In this document: piece by piece, positions 26,546 to 35,628 of the stretch
Position numbering within the stretch: position 1 is the first letter of the stretch
Layout of the letters: each line of letters begins with the position of its first letter
DNA from: Streptomyces sp. V4I2
Lineage (GTDB): Bacteria; Actinomycetota; Actinomycetes; Streptomycetales; Streptomycetaceae
Direction: 5' to 3'
Assembly: GCF_030817655.1 (NCBI RefSeq)
Contig: NZ_JAUSZM010000003.1
Location: 2,356,001-2,420,000, forward strand
DNA: 64,000 nucleotides
Position numbers and translations under genes: made by a program
The notes under the pieces: generated by a model
What the model saw: the letters and a program-made list of their open reading frames with translations, nothing else
What the model was told of the DNA's origin: nothing
Database searches by the model: none

Positions 26546-28207
26546 CTAGCCCTGCGGGCGGGAACGCAGTTCCCGCCGGAGGATCTTCCCACTCGCCGTC
26601 TTCGGCAGGTCGGGCAGGATCTCCACCTGACGCGGGTATTTGTAGGCGGCCAGTCTCTCCTTGCAGTACGCGGCGAGTGCAGCCGGGTCCGTGTCGGAGC
26701 CCGGACGGAGACTGATGTACGCCTTGACGGTCTCCCCGCGGTACCCGTCGGGCACCCCGACGACGGCCGCCTCGCGCACCGCCGGGTGGGTGTAGAGGAC
26801 GTCCTCGACCTCGCGCGGCCACACCTTGAAGCCGGACGCGTTGATCATGTCCTTCTTGCGGTCGACGACGTACAGCCAGCCCTGCGGGTCCATGAAGCCG
26901 ATGTCCCCGGTGCGCAGCTCGCCGTCCGGGAAGGTCTCGGCGGTGGCCTCGGGGCGCCGCCAGTAGCCGGGGACGACCTGCGGCCCCCGTACGAGGATCT
27001 CGCCCTGCTCCCCGAAGGGGACCTCGGCGCCCCGGTCGTCGACGATGCGTACCACCGTGTCGGGGCCGGGCGCGCCCACGGCCAGGGTCCCGGAGGCCGG
27101 GTCGACGGGCGCCTCCAGGTCCGGCGGTACGGAGGCGCAGGGCGCGGTGCACTCGGTGAGCCCGTAACCGTTGCGGATGTACGGCCCGAAGCCGGCCCGG
27201 AACTTCTCCACCAGGGCGGGCGGCAGGGGTGCACCGCCGGAGGAGATGTTCACGAAGGACGAGAAGTGGTCCGGGGTGACGGACGGGTGGGCCGCCAGTG
27301 CCATGAAGGCCGTGGAGGGGCCGACCGTGTAGTGCGGGCGGTGCTCGGCGAAGGCGTCCAGCACGACACCGGCCTCGAAGCGGTACGCCAGGACGAGCGT
27401 GCCCGCGCTGTTCAGACAGGCGCCGAGCTGGCAGACCATGCCGGTGATGTGGAACAGCGGCGCCATCGCGAAGTAGACGGGCGCCTCGGGCAGAGCCAGG
27501 CCGGTCCGCTGCCGCTCGGCGTTGTGCATGATGTTGCCGTGCGTGTTGGTGGCGCCCTTGGGGGCGCCGCTGGTGCCCGAGGTGTAGCTGATCAGGGCGA
27601 TGTCGGCCGGGCCCGCGTCGCGGTCCTCGGGCGCCTTGTGACCGGCGCGGGCGACGGCCGTGAGATCGTCGGCGTCGGCGGCCAGAGGCAGCCGCTCGAA
27701 GGTCAGCACGCGCGCGTCCTGGCGGTTCTGGAAGTCCAGCTCGCAGCCGGTCAGCACGATGCGTACGGGCGAGTCGGCCGCCGTGTCGCGCAGATACGAC
27801 TCCCAGGCCCGGTCCGAGCAGACCAGCGCGGCCACCTCGCCGTCCCGCAGGACATGCCCGACCTCCCCCGACTTGTACATCGGGTTGACGGGCACCACGG
27901 TCGCGCCCGCCTTCCAGGCGCCGAGCAGGGCGAGCACGAAGTGCGGGGAGTTCTGCAGCAGGATCGCCACCCGGTCGCCGCGCTCCAGGCCGCGGGCGGC
28001 GAGGTGCCCGGCGACGGAGTCGCTCAGCTCGTCGACCTCGCGGTAGGTCAGACGGCCGTCGAAGTAGGCGAGGAAGGCGCGGTCCGGGGTGTCGGCGACG
28101 GCCCGGCGCAGGGCATGAACCAGCGAGTCGGCGGGGTCGATCGGCGCGCGCTGGGCGTCGTTGAGCAGGCCGAGCCAGGGCTTGGCCGCATAGCGGGAGT
28201 CGGTCAC
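26546..28207 (-). CDS. acyl-CoA synthetase (AMP-forming)
   Basis: A 553-residue ANL-superfamily ligase that activates a carboxylic acid as its CoA thioester. Motifs: ISYTSGTSGAPKGATNTH (P-loop, residues ~185-202), GYGLTECT, YVVDRKKDMI and the catalytic Lys in LPKTASGKILRREL. GTG at 28207 overlaps the SDR stop by four bases (GTGA), so the two are coupled. Within the locus it would activate the acid used by the SDR, kinase and dehydrogenase; in the Lva pathway the matching gene is LvaE. Exact chain specificity cannot be read from sequence. Confidence 0.92.
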   Translation of the reverse strand: MTDSRYAAKPWLGLLNDAQRAPIDPADSLVHALRRAVADTPDRAFLAYFDGRLTYREVDELSDSVAGHLAARGLERGDRVAILLQNSPHFVLALLGAWKAGATVVPVNPMYKSGEVGHVLRDGEVAALVCSDRAWESYLRDTAADSPVRIVLTGCELDFQNRQDARVLTFERLPLAADADDLTAVARAGHKAPEDRDAGPADIALISYTSGTSGAPKGATNTHGNIMHNAERQRTGLALPEAPVYFAMAPLFHITGMVCQLGACLNSAGTLVLAYRFEAGVVLDAFAEHRPHYTVGPSTAFMALAAHPSVTPDHFSSFVNISSGGAPLPPALVEKFRAGFGPYIRNGYGLTECTAPCASVPPDLEAPVDPASGTLAVGAPGPDTVVRIVDDRGAEVPFGEQGEILVRGPQVVPGYWRRPEATAETFPDGELRTGDIGFMDPQGWLYVVDRKKDMINASGFKVWPREVEDVLYTHPAVREAAVVGVPDGYRGETVKAYISLRPGSDTDPAALAAYCKERLAAYKYPRQVEILPDLPKTASGKILRRELRSRPQG

Positions 28208-28977
28208 CGGCTCGCCTCCCACTTCTGCTGGAGGTGGTTCATGTTGGTCAGCCAGCGGTCGGGGTGGGCGGCCCTGGCCTGGTAGTACCCGGCGACCTCG
28301 GGGTGCGGCAGGATCAGGAAACGGTCCTCCTCGATGCCCTTGAAGAGGGCGTCCGCCACCTCCGCCGGGGCGATCGCGGTCGGCTGGAGGACCAGGTCGC
28401 CCGCGCTGCCGGTGGCGGCCAGCATGTCGGTGCGCACGCCCTGCGGACAGATCGCGTGGACCTTCAGACCGCGGTGCCGGTACGTCAGCGACAGCCACTC
28501 GGCGAAGGCGTACGCGCCGTGCTTGGTGACGCTGTAGGGCGCGGCGCCGATCATGGTGAGCAGTCCGGCGGCGGACACGGTGGAGACGAAACGGCCGCTG
28601 CCGCGCTCCAGCCAGCCCGGGAGCAGTTCGTGGGCCGCGCGTACGTGTGCCATGACGTTCACGTCCCAGGACAGCGTCCAGGGCCGCTCGTCGAACGCCT
28701 CGCCGGTCTCCCCGCCCTCGAAGGCGACGCCCGCGTTGGCGCAGTACACGTCGACCGTGCCGCCCAGCGCCTCACTGGCCTCGCCGACGATCGCCGAGGC
28801 GTCGCCCGGAACGGCGATGCCGCCGATCTCCTCGGCGACGGCCTTCGCCCGCTCGGCGTCCAGGTCGTTGACGACGACCCGGGCCCCCTCGGCGGCGAAA
28901 CGCCGGGCCAGCGCGGCCCCGATCCCACCCCCGGCTCCCGTGACGACCACACCAGCACCCTGCACGGCTTCCACCAT
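28204..28977 (-). CDS. SDR oxidoreductase of the acyl-CoA locus (LvaD-like position)
   Basis: A 257-residue short-chain dehydrogenase with TGAGGGIG near residue 14, CANAG near 85 and SVTK in YSVTKHGAYAFAE as catalytic Tyr/Lys. It could reduce a keto-acyl-CoA or oxidise a hydroxyacyl group. It is the first gene of the minus-strand operon, with GAAGGAGACCG before the ATG at 28977. The C-terminus WLTNMNHLQQKW is typical of actinobacterial SDRs next to acyl-CoA ligases. Confidence 0.87.
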   Translation of the reverse strand: MVEAVQGAGVVVTGAGGGIGAALARRFAAEGARVVVNDLDAERAKAVAEEIGGIAVPGDASAIVGEASEALGGTVDVYCANAGVAFEGGETGEAFDERPWTLSWDVNVMAHVRAAHELLPGWLERGSGRFVSTVSAAGLLTMIGAAPYSVTKHGAYAFAEWLSLTYRHRGLKVHAICPQGVRTDMLAATGSAGDLVLQPTAIAPAEVADALFKGIEEDRFLILPHPEVAGYYQARAAHPDRWLTNMNHLQQKWEASR

Positions 28978-29024
28978 CGGTCTCCTTCGACGCGACGAGA
29001 ATCGACTCTGCCCCCGCAACGGCC

Positions 29025-29042
29025 AGACTAACCGGTCGGTAT
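29025..29042. promoter_or_regulatory. candidate TetR operator upstream of SDR operon
   Basis: AGACTAACCGGTCGGTAT differs at three positions from a full palindrome ATACCGACCGGTCGGTAT and matches the site at 23547-23564. It lies 48 bases before the ATG at 28977, a suitable place for repression by the TetR protein encoded at the end of the same operon. Confidence 0.6.
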
Positions 29043-29066
29043 GTATCAAAGGAAGGGGCCTCAGAC

Positions 29067-29103
29067 GCCCCTAGGGGCGCGGGGAACTGCGCGACCAGCC
29101 ACG
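29067..29103. repeat. interspersed Streptomyces short repeat, copy 1
   Basis: A GC-rich element with GGGGCGCGGGGAACTGCGCG followed by ACCAGCCACG. The same 35-40 base sequence occurs in reverse orientation at 44075-44114. I know this sequence as a common short interspersed repeat in Streptomyces intergenic DNA. It lies between the two divergent promoters at 29.0-29.2 kb. Confidence 0.8.
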
Positions 29104-29179
29104 GACGGCCCGCACCTTCCACACAACCCGCGGAAGCACATACCGTGCCCATGCCGACCATCCCCATCAAGGAGGTCAC

Positions 29180-30412
29180 ATGCACCTACCCAGACGGACC
29201 TTCCTCGCCGCAACAACGGCAGCAGCAGCACTCCCCGCGGCCTCCCCCGCCTTCGCGGCCACCCGCCGGAGGCGAACCGGCTTCGAGAACCTGGCCGCAG
29301 ACGGCTACGCCCAGCTCAGCGGCCGGCGCACCGGCATCGTCACCAACCCCACCGGCGTCACCAGGGACGTACGCCACATCGTCGACGTCATGCACGCGGA
29401 CGACCGCGTGAACCTCACCGCCGTCTTCGGCCCCGAGCACGGCTTCCGGGGCACCGCGCAGGCGGGCGGCTCCGAGGGCCGCTACGACGACCCGGCGACC
29501 GGCCTGCCCGTCTACGACACGTACTTGAAGAGCGGCCGGCCGCTCGCCGACATCTTCACCGCGTCCGGCGTGGACACCGTGGTCTTCGACATCCAGGACG
29601 TGGGCGCGCGCTTCTACACGTACATCTGGACGCTGTACGACTGCATGGAGGCCGCCCAGCTCGCGGGGAAACGGTTCGTGGTCCTGGACCGGCCCAACCC
29701 GGTGACCGGACGGGCGGCCCTGGGACCCGTACTGCACAAGGAGTTCGCGACCTTCGTCGGGCGGCAGCCGATCTCGCAGGCGCACGGGATGACGGTCGTG
29801 GAGCTGGCGCGGTTGTTCAACGGGGAGTTCCTGGCCGCGCCGGTGGAGCTGGACGCCGTACTGATGAGCGGGTGGAAGCGGTCCGAGTGGTACGACGACT
29901 CGGGGCTGCCCTGGGTGCCGCCGAGCCCGAACATGCCGACGCCTCAGACCGCCCTGGTGTACTCGGGGACGTGCCTCTTCGAGGGGACGAACCTGTCGGA
30001 GGGGCGTGGCACGACCCGCCCCTTCGAACTGCTCGGCGCGGAGGGCGTCGACGGGCGGTGGGCCGACGCGGCGAACGGACTCGGGCTGCCCGGGGTGCGC
30101 TTCAGGGAGGCATACTTCGCGCCCACCTTCTCCAAGTTCCAGGGGAAGACGATCGGGGGCGTGCAGGTCCATGTGCACGACCGGGACGCCTACGACCCCG
30201 TACGCACCGGGATCGCGCTCCTGGTGACCGCCAAGAAGGTGTGGAGCGGCTTCGCCTGGCGTGCGGACAACTGGATCGACAAGCTCACGGGTTCCACGCT
30301 GGTGCGCACGATGATCGACGCGGGGGCGGGTACCGACGAGGTGGTGGCGGGCTGGGAGGAGGAGCTGGCGGCCTTCCGGAGGGTGCGGCGGGAGTACCTC
30401 GTCTACCGGTGA
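29180..30412 (+). CDS. exo-beta-N-acetylmuramidase NamZ-like protein (DUF1343)
   Basis: A 410-residue secreted protein of the DUF1343/NamZ family (GH171), which removes MurNAc from the non-reducing end of peptidoglycan fragments. A Tat signal is at the start (LPRRTFLAATTAAAALPAA) with cleavage near PAFA|ATR. Core motifs: RTGIVTNPTGV, FGPEHGFRGTAQAG, DTVVFDIQDVGARFYTYIWTL, VLDRPNPV and PSPNMPTPQTALVYSGTCLFEGTNLSEGRGT. The ATG at 29180 has AAGGAGGTCAC upstream. It stands alone and may serve cell-wall recycling. Confidence 0.92.
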   Translation: MHLPRRTFLAATTAAAALPAASPAFAATRRRRTGFENLAADGYAQLSGRRTGIVTNPTGVTRDVRHIVDVMHADDRVNLTAVFGPEHGFRGTAQAGGSEGRYDDPATGLPVYDTYLKSGRPLADIFTASGVDTVVFDIQDVGARFYTYIWTLYDCMEAAQLAGKRFVVLDRPNPVTGRAALGPVLHKEFATFVGRQPISQAHGMTVVELARLFNGEFLAAPVELDAVLMSGWKRSEWYDDSGLPWVPPSPNMPTPQTALVYSGTCLFEGTNLSEGRGTTRPFELLGAEGVDGRWADAANGLGLPGVRFREAYFAPTFSKFQGKTIGGVQVHVHDRDAYDPVRTGIALLVTAKKVWSGFAWRADNWIDKLTGSTLVRTMIDAGAGTDEVVAGWEEELAAFRRVRREYLVYR

Positions 30413-30514
30413 GCCGGTGATTCACCCGGATGAGTCACGACGTATGGCCAACTCCGACCGCTAGCGGGACGATGCGCGCACATCGCACCGCTCCGGGGGA
30501 CGAGGGGGCCCGTC

Positions 30515-31834
30515 ATGGCAGAGCCGGCAATGAGCGTGAGTCCGTACTGGGAGCTCACTTTCGACGCGGACGGGGACACGGACGGCGGGAAGCGGGACCG
30601 GCTGCTGGCCGGGGTCGCGGAACACGACGTGCGCGATCTCGTGGTCTTCTCGCACGGCTGGAACAGCGACCGCTCGGGGGCGACCCGGCTCTACAGCCGC
30701 TTCTTCGCGCCGATCCCGGCGCTCGCCCCGGCGGCCCGACTCGGGTATGTCGGTGTCGTGTGGCCGTCGATGCGGTTCTCCGACGAGCCGATCCCGGACT
30801 TCCCGCGGGCCGTGGCCGCCGAGCTGCCGCCGCGTCCGGCGCTCGACAAGGACACCCGGCACGCGCTGCTGGAGACCTTCCCCGGGCGGGCGACCGTGAT
30901 CGACCAGATCGCGCGGATGCTGGACCAGCAGCCGCGCGAGGAGCGGGAGTTGGAGGAGTTCGGGCGGCTGGTGCGCCTGCTGGTGGACGTCGTGCCGCCG
31001 GGACCGCAGGTGCTGTTCGCGGCGGACACGATGGCCGAAGGGGTGCAGCAGAGCGACCCCCTGATGTTCTCGGGGTCCACGGCGGAGATCTGCGAGGAGT
31101 TCGCGCGGGCGCTGGCGGAACTCGAGTCCCCGGGCGGGACGGCCGGGTTCTCGCTGCCCAACCCGTGGGACGGCGCGCACGAACTGCTGCGCCAGGCGAC
31201 GTACTACGCCATGAAGCGGCGCGCGGGGACCGTCGGCGAGCGCGGACTCGGGCGGGTGGTCGGGCAGTTGGCCGCGAAGGCACCGAACGTGCGGGTGCAC
31301 CTCGTGGGGCACAGCTTCGGCGCCCGGCTGGTGTCGTTCGCGCTGCGCGGGCTGCCGCAGGGCGTGCGCACGGTGAAGTCGGTGACGCTCCTCCAAGGCG
31401 CCTTCTCCCACTACGCGTTCGCGGCGCGGCTGCCGCACGACCCGCGCGCGGGAGGGGTCCTCCAGGGGCAGCACCTACGGATCGACGGCCCTTTGGTGTG
31501 CTGCCACTCCCGGCACGACTCGGCCCTCGGGACCATCTACCCGCTGGCCTCGCGGATGGCGGGCGATGCGCAGGGAGTCGCCGCCGAACTGGCCCTGGCA
31601 CGCGGCCTCGGTGCCAAGTGGGGGGCGATGGGGTACGGCGGCGTGCAGGCGGTGCCGGGCACCCAGTCGTTCAAGCTCGCCGCCGCGTTGAAGGGGAAGC
31701 TGCCGGCCTCGGGGTGTGTGAACGTCGACGCGGTCGAGGTGGTCAGGCGCGGCGGAGCGCCGTCCGGCGCGCACAGCGACATCGTGCACCGGGAGCTGGC
31801 ACAGCTGGTGGTGGTGGCGGGCCGCATCCGCTGA
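30515..31834 (+). CDS. alpha/beta-hydrolase fold protein, serine-peptidase-like
   Basis: A 439-residue protein with FSHGWNSD near residue 45 and the nucleophile elbow GHSFGAR near 264, both typical of an alpha/beta hydrolase; HSD close to the C-terminus could supply the catalytic His. The long insertion (residues ~85-240) is helix-rich. No signal peptide is seen. Proteins of this type are often annotated as serine-threonine peptidases or hypothetical proteins in Streptomyces; the substrate is unknown. It is convergent with the penicillin acylase gene, 35 bases apart. Confidence 0.75.
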   Translation: MAEPAMSVSPYWELTFDADGDTDGGKRDRLLAGVAEHDVRDLVVFSHGWNSDRSGATRLYSRFFAPIPALAPAARLGYVGVVWPSMRFSDEPIPDFPRAVAAELPPRPALDKDTRHALLETFPGRATVIDQIARMLDQQPREERELEEFGRLVRLLVDVVPPGPQVLFAADTMAEGVQQSDPLMFSGSTAEICEEFARALAELESPGGTAGFSLPNPWDGAHELLRQATYYAMKRRAGTVGERGLGRVVGQLAAKAPNVRVHLVGHSFGARLVSFALRGLPQGVRTVKSVTLLQGAFSHYAFAARLPHDPRAGGVLQGQHLRIDGPLVCCHSRHDSALGTIYPLASRMAGDAQGVAAELALARGLGAKWGAMGYGGVQAVPGTQSFKLAAALKGKLPASGCVNVDAVEVVRRGGAPSGAHSDIVHRELAQLVVVAGRIR

Positions 31835-31848
31835 CCCGCCGCCACCCG

Positions 31849-31881
31849 CGCCCTACCGGTGCGATCGCCCTACCGGTGCGA
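31849..31881. repeat. 17-bp tandem duplication at convergent gene ends
   Basis: CGCCCTACCGGTGCGA occurs at 31849-31864 and again at 31866-31881, one base apart. The second copy holds the stop codon and last codons of the penicillin acylase gene on the minus strand. Confidence 0.8.
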
Positions 31882-34668
31882 GGTGAACTCCACGACCTGC
31901 TGGAACGTCGGCCGGTTCTGCCAGCTGATGTTGCCGTGTTTGATGCCGCCCAGTGTGCGCTGGACGATCGAGTCGGCGCACCACTGGTTGCCCGCCGAGC
32001 ACAGGTCGTCACCGGGGTAGACCTGGGCCGCGGTCCTGCCGGCCGCCTCCTTCAGCGTGCTGACGAGGACGTCCCAGCAGGCGGCGAGGCTGCCGCCACC
32101 GCAGTACTTCCGTGCGAGCGGCCCCTGGACCGACTCGCCCAGCACGGCCCGGATGTCCTTGTCGACATAGCTCCACCAGCCGTACTGGAAGGCGCTGCCC
32201 GCGTGCGCGCCGGTCGGGCCGTGGGCGGCCGACGGGGTCTCGTCGACGGGCAGGTTGGCGGTGAAGGCCGTGTACAGGTCGCTGCCGAGGCCCGGTTCGA
32301 ACTCGGCCTTCACCAGCAGCGGCCACCACGCGTCCAGGATGCGGATCGCCTCGGCGTCGGCGTACGTCTTCGAACCGGCCGTCGTCTCCGTGCGCTTGGC
32401 GCCCGCCGTCACCCACGCCTGGAGCCTGCTCACCGCCGCCGCGGCCGTCGAGTCGGTCACCGGCGAGCTGGTGACCACCTTCAGGAGGTCCGGCAGCACG
32501 TCCTCCGCCCTCAGGTCGGCGAGCCCGGCGTCCGCCATCGCCTTCACCAGCGAGGCCCGGGTGACCCCGCCCGCGGCGACCAGTCTCTTCACCCGGTCGT
32601 CGAGGAGATTGCCGCGGTGCACCGAACCGTCGCCCCAGGAGGCGGTCGTGTAGTCCTTGGCCTGCTTGTTGTTCCAGGAGATGTAGTAGTCCTGGTCGAT
32701 CGAGTTCGGGTGGGCCGAGGCCGGCGTGTACTGCGCCGTGTTCGTCGTCGGGTCCCAGTTCCGCCACTCGTACGCCGGCTGCGCCCACACCGGGAACTCG
32801 GCATCGACGCCGGTGGCCCGCACCGGGTTGTCGCCGCTGTTGTAGTACGCGGTGTGCTCGGAGTCGGCGTAGAACCAGTTGAAGGTGTAGTTGATGTGCT
32901 GCGCCGCGCTCTGGAAGGTCTCCGGGCCGTCGACGTAGTCCGGGTCGTTCAGCATCTGGAAGCCGATGATGGAGTCGGCCTCATGCATGAAGGACGAGCG
33001 CAGGGTGGTGTAGGCGACCTTCTTGCCGCCCACGGTCGCGCGGTACTCCACGGGGCCGTACTTCGTCCGCCACACCCGCATCGTGTACGAGCCGGCCGCG
33101 GTGCCGTCGGCCGTGGTCGGGGTCCAGGCGTTCTTCCGCTCGATCTTCTCCATCGCCGTGCAGGTGCCGCGGTACAGGTAGTGGTAGTCGTCCTGGCACA
33201 GCTCGACGGCGTAGGAGTCGATGATGTCCTGGCCCGAGGTGGTGGCACTCCACGCGTAGTCCTGGCCGCGGCCGAGCTCGACGTACATGCCCAGGCCCGC
33301 GAAGGAGGCGCCGCGGGCGCTGAGGCCGGGGCCCTGGATCTCCTGGAGCATGAGCAGCTGCGGCGCGAAGTAGCCGGTCTGCGGTCCGAAGACGGCGACC
33401 GGGTTGCCGCTCGCCGTGTGCTCGCCGCTCACCACGAGGGCGTTGGACATGCCGCGCTTTGCCGAGGTGACGGCGGTCCTCGCGGCCGTGGTGGAGGCGC
33501 CGGTGGCGCTCGACGTGGCCGCGCTGCCCGTACGGTCGTACACCAGCTGCTCCGTGGCCACCGAGCCGGCGTCGGGCAGGGCCTCGCCCTGCGGGTCGGC
33601 GGGCGCGGAGGCGTAGGGGAAGCTGCCGTCGTGGAGGGTCAGGACCGCCTCGGGGTCGTTGCGCTCGCGGAAGGACTCCCAGACCTTGGTGCCCTCGCTC
33701 ACGCCGTACTTCTGCTGGGCGGCGAGCAGCGACAGCGCGTTGTTCACCTCGCCGCCGCCCCCGGAGCCGAAGAGCGCGCCGATCACGGAGGCCAGCGCGA
33801 CCAGGTCGGTGGGCTTGAAGCGGTCGATCGTGCCGGCGTTGGTGGCGGAGTCCTTGTGACCGGTCAGGACGTACTCGCCGGGGAAGTAGCGGCCGCTGTC
33901 GGAGGCGTCGATGTAGGCATTGATGCCTGCGACGTAGGCGTTCACGTCGGCGAGGGCCTGTTGCCCGCGGGCTCCGTTGGTGGCGACCGCGTTGTCGATC
34001 TGCGCCTGGAGATCGGCCTCGGTGTACGGGGCGGTGCGCCAGAACTGCTGCTCCAGGCCCTGGTTGGACGGGTCGCCGCCGGCGAAGGGAGTCAGCTGAC
34101 CGCGCCCGACGTGACGGAAGACATCCATGAGCCACAGCCGATCCTCAGCCGCCGCATAGCCCGCTCCGAACTCCGTGCCGTATCTGGTGGTACCGGTGAT
34201 GTGCGGTACGCCCGTCTTCTTGTCGCGGACGATCGTCACGTCGCTGCGACCGGCGGGCTTGAGTGTGGAGGCGACTTGATCGGCAGGGACCCCGAAAGAC
34301 GCCTCGTTGAAGAAGGTGTTGATCGTGGCGTCGGTGAGCGCGGGATAGCCCTTCGCCAGGTTGGCGTACGGGCCGAGTTGGTCCTCGGCGTGCGCGGGCT
34401 GGGAGCCGAAGGCCTGGTTGAGCAGGATCTGCGCGAGGGTGGCGTTGCCGTTCTGGCCGGGCGGCAGGATGTCGGAACACCGGCCCCCGCAGTGGTCGTT
34501 CGCCACCGCGGCCGCCACGGTCTCGGTGTCCGCCGCCGCGGCCGCTTGGGAAAGCGGGGACAAAAGACCGGCAATCAGGACGCATACGGAGGCGGACTTC
34601 AGGAACCCGGGGAATCTGCCGGGAGTTCTCAGTCTGTCGAGTGCGGTGCGTGAGGTGCGCCGAGGCAT
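31870..34668 (-). CDS. penicillin acylase family enzyme (Ntn hydrolase)
   Basis: A 932-residue secreted Ntn hydrolase of the penicillin/acyl-homoserine-lactone acylase family. A signal peptide spans residues ~1-45 (hydrophobic SVCVLIAGLLSPLS). The chain has an alpha region (VTIVRDKKTGVPHITG, AGYAAAEDRLWLMDVFRHVGRG), a spacer, and the self-cleavage site before Ser in KRGMSNALVVSGEHTASG near residue 405, which becomes the catalytic N-terminal Ser of the beta chain. The ATG at 34668 has GTAGGAG upstream. The substrate is unknown: acyl-homoserine lactones, penicillins or lipopeptides are all possible. Confidence 0.9.
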   Translation of the reverse strand: MPRRTSRTALDRLRTPGRFPGFLKSASVCVLIAGLLSPLSQAAAAADTETVAAAVANDHCGGRCSDILPPGQNGNATLAQILLNQAFGSQPAHAEDQLGPYANLAKGYPALTDATINTFFNEASFGVPADQVASTLKPAGRSDVTIVRDKKTGVPHITGTTRYGTEFGAGYAAAEDRLWLMDVFRHVGRGQLTPFAGGDPSNQGLEQQFWRTAPYTEADLQAQIDNAVATNGARGQQALADVNAYVAGINAYIDASDSGRYFPGEYVLTGHKDSATNAGTIDRFKPTDLVALASVIGALFGSGGGGEVNNALSLLAAQQKYGVSEGTKVWESFRERNDPEAVLTLHDGSFPYASAPADPQGEALPDAGSVATEQLVYDRTGSAATSSATGASTTAARTAVTSAKRGMSNALVVSGEHTASGNPVAVFGPQTGYFAPQLLMLQEIQGPGLSARGASFAGLGMYVELGRGQDYAWSATTSGQDIIDSYAVELCQDDYHYLYRGTCTAMEKIERKNAWTPTTADGTAAGSYTMRVWRTKYGPVEYRATVGGKKVAYTTLRSSFMHEADSIIGFQMLNDPDYVDGPETFQSAAQHINYTFNWFYADSEHTAYYNSGDNPVRATGVDAEFPVWAQPAYEWRNWDPTTNTAQYTPASAHPNSIDQDYYISWNNKQAKDYTTASWGDGSVHRGNLLDDRVKRLVAAGGVTRASLVKAMADAGLADLRAEDVLPDLLKVVTSSPVTDSTAAAAVSRLQAWVTAGAKRTETTAGSKTYADAEAIRILDAWWPLLVKAEFEPGLGSDLYTAFTANLPVDETPSAAHGPTGAHAGSAFQYGWWSYVDKDIRAVLGESVQGPLARKYCGGGSLAACWDVLVSTLKEAAGRTAAQVYPGDDLCSAGNQWCADSIVQRTLGGIKHGNISWQNRPTFQQVVEFTSHR

Positions 34669-34909
34669 GAGAGCTCCTACCGACGGGGGTGGGCCGGACG
34701 TTACCGCCGGTATCCCCGGGATTGAAGATGAACATGCGTCACTTTTCGGAGTCGGTGGCATCGCTTATGGGGGTCATCGGAAATTGGATGGAGCCGAATC
34801 GCTTGTCGATACGTCTATTCGGCAACGTCGTGCGAAGTCCACGCGAAGTCCGTACGACGACGCCGAAGTGACCGAAGTACAGGTGCAGGTGTGACGGAGG
34901 TGCAGGGCG

Positions 34910-35512
34910 ATGGCCGGTTTCCGGAGTTTGGCGAGACAGGTGCGCGATCCGCGATGCGATCTGGCGCTCCGGCGTTATTCGCTGCGCAAGTGCCTTGAGC
35001 GGTTCGCCCCTTACGGCCACAGGGCGACCTGGGACCATTTGTGCTCGCGAGCCGGGTTCGGTCCCGAGGACCGGTCCCCCGACCCAGCGCGGCTCGTGGC
35101 CGCACTGGAGGAGCTGGAAGAGGCGCGTTCGGTCTGGCTGGCCTACGAGGCCGGATTCGCCGAGCGACGCAAGAAGGAGAAGCACGACGGGCTGCGCAGG
35201 CCCGGCACCGTGGACGACTGGCACCGCCTGACCTGGGGCGGCTTCGGAGTCGCCTGGTGCGACGACCCACGGGTCCACCCGCACGAACCGCTGGCGGAGG
35301 TGCTGCGCCGGCTGATCTCCGCGCTGGAGCGGGAGCCGGGCGCGGAATGCCCGGTGTGCGGCGGGGAGCGCCTCGTCTGGAAGTACGAACTGGACCACGA
35401 ACCCTCTACGGGTCCGGTCTGCACGGACTGCGGAATTCTCGTACCGCGTCCCGTGCTCACACCCGAGGCCCTGGCGGACGCCAGGCGCGGACGGTTGCTC
35501 GTGTCGGCCTGA
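34910..35512 (+). CDS. hypothetical protein with C-terminal zinc ribbon
   Basis: A 200-residue basic and aromatic-rich protein. The C-terminus has a zinc-ribbon pattern CPVCGG...CTDCG spaced ~30 residues apart. The N-terminal region contains LALRRYSLRKCLERFAPYGH and a Glu-rich helix. No function is recognised. The ATG at 34910 has GGAGGTGCAGGGCG upstream. Its stop codon is the first of four TGA triplets in a 9-bp tandem repeat. Confidence 0.7.
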   Translation: MAGFRSLARQVRDPRCDLALRRYSLRKCLERFAPYGHRATWDHLCSRAGFGPEDRSPDPARLVAALEELEEARSVWLAYEAGFAERRKKEKHDGLRRPGTVDDWHRLTWGGFGVAWCDDPRVHPHEPLAEVLRRLISALEREPGAECPVCGGERLVWKYELDHEPSTGPVCTDCGILVPRPVLTPEALADARRGRLLVSA

Positions 35513-35540
35513 CCCGACTGACCCGACTGACCCGACTGAC
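35510..35540 (+). repeat. 9-bp tandem repeat beginning at a stop codon
   Basis: TGACCCGAC is repeated three times from 35510 to 35536, followed by TGACC. Because the unit is nine bases, each copy adds an in-frame TGA stop to the gene that ends at 35512. Confidence 0.85.
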
Positions 35541-35628
35541 CGCAGCGAACCTAGGAACCGTGCGTGCGGGGGTGCGCCGGGGATGCCGTACCCCCTGCTT
35601 TGTCAGTGGTGGCTGGCACCATCGAGTC

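Noticed and set aside
30430..34653. A 1407-codon open frame on the plus strand
   Set aside because: It runs in the wrong frame through the hydrolase gene and antisense to the penicillin acylase gene; both of these have clear motifs and normal codon bias.
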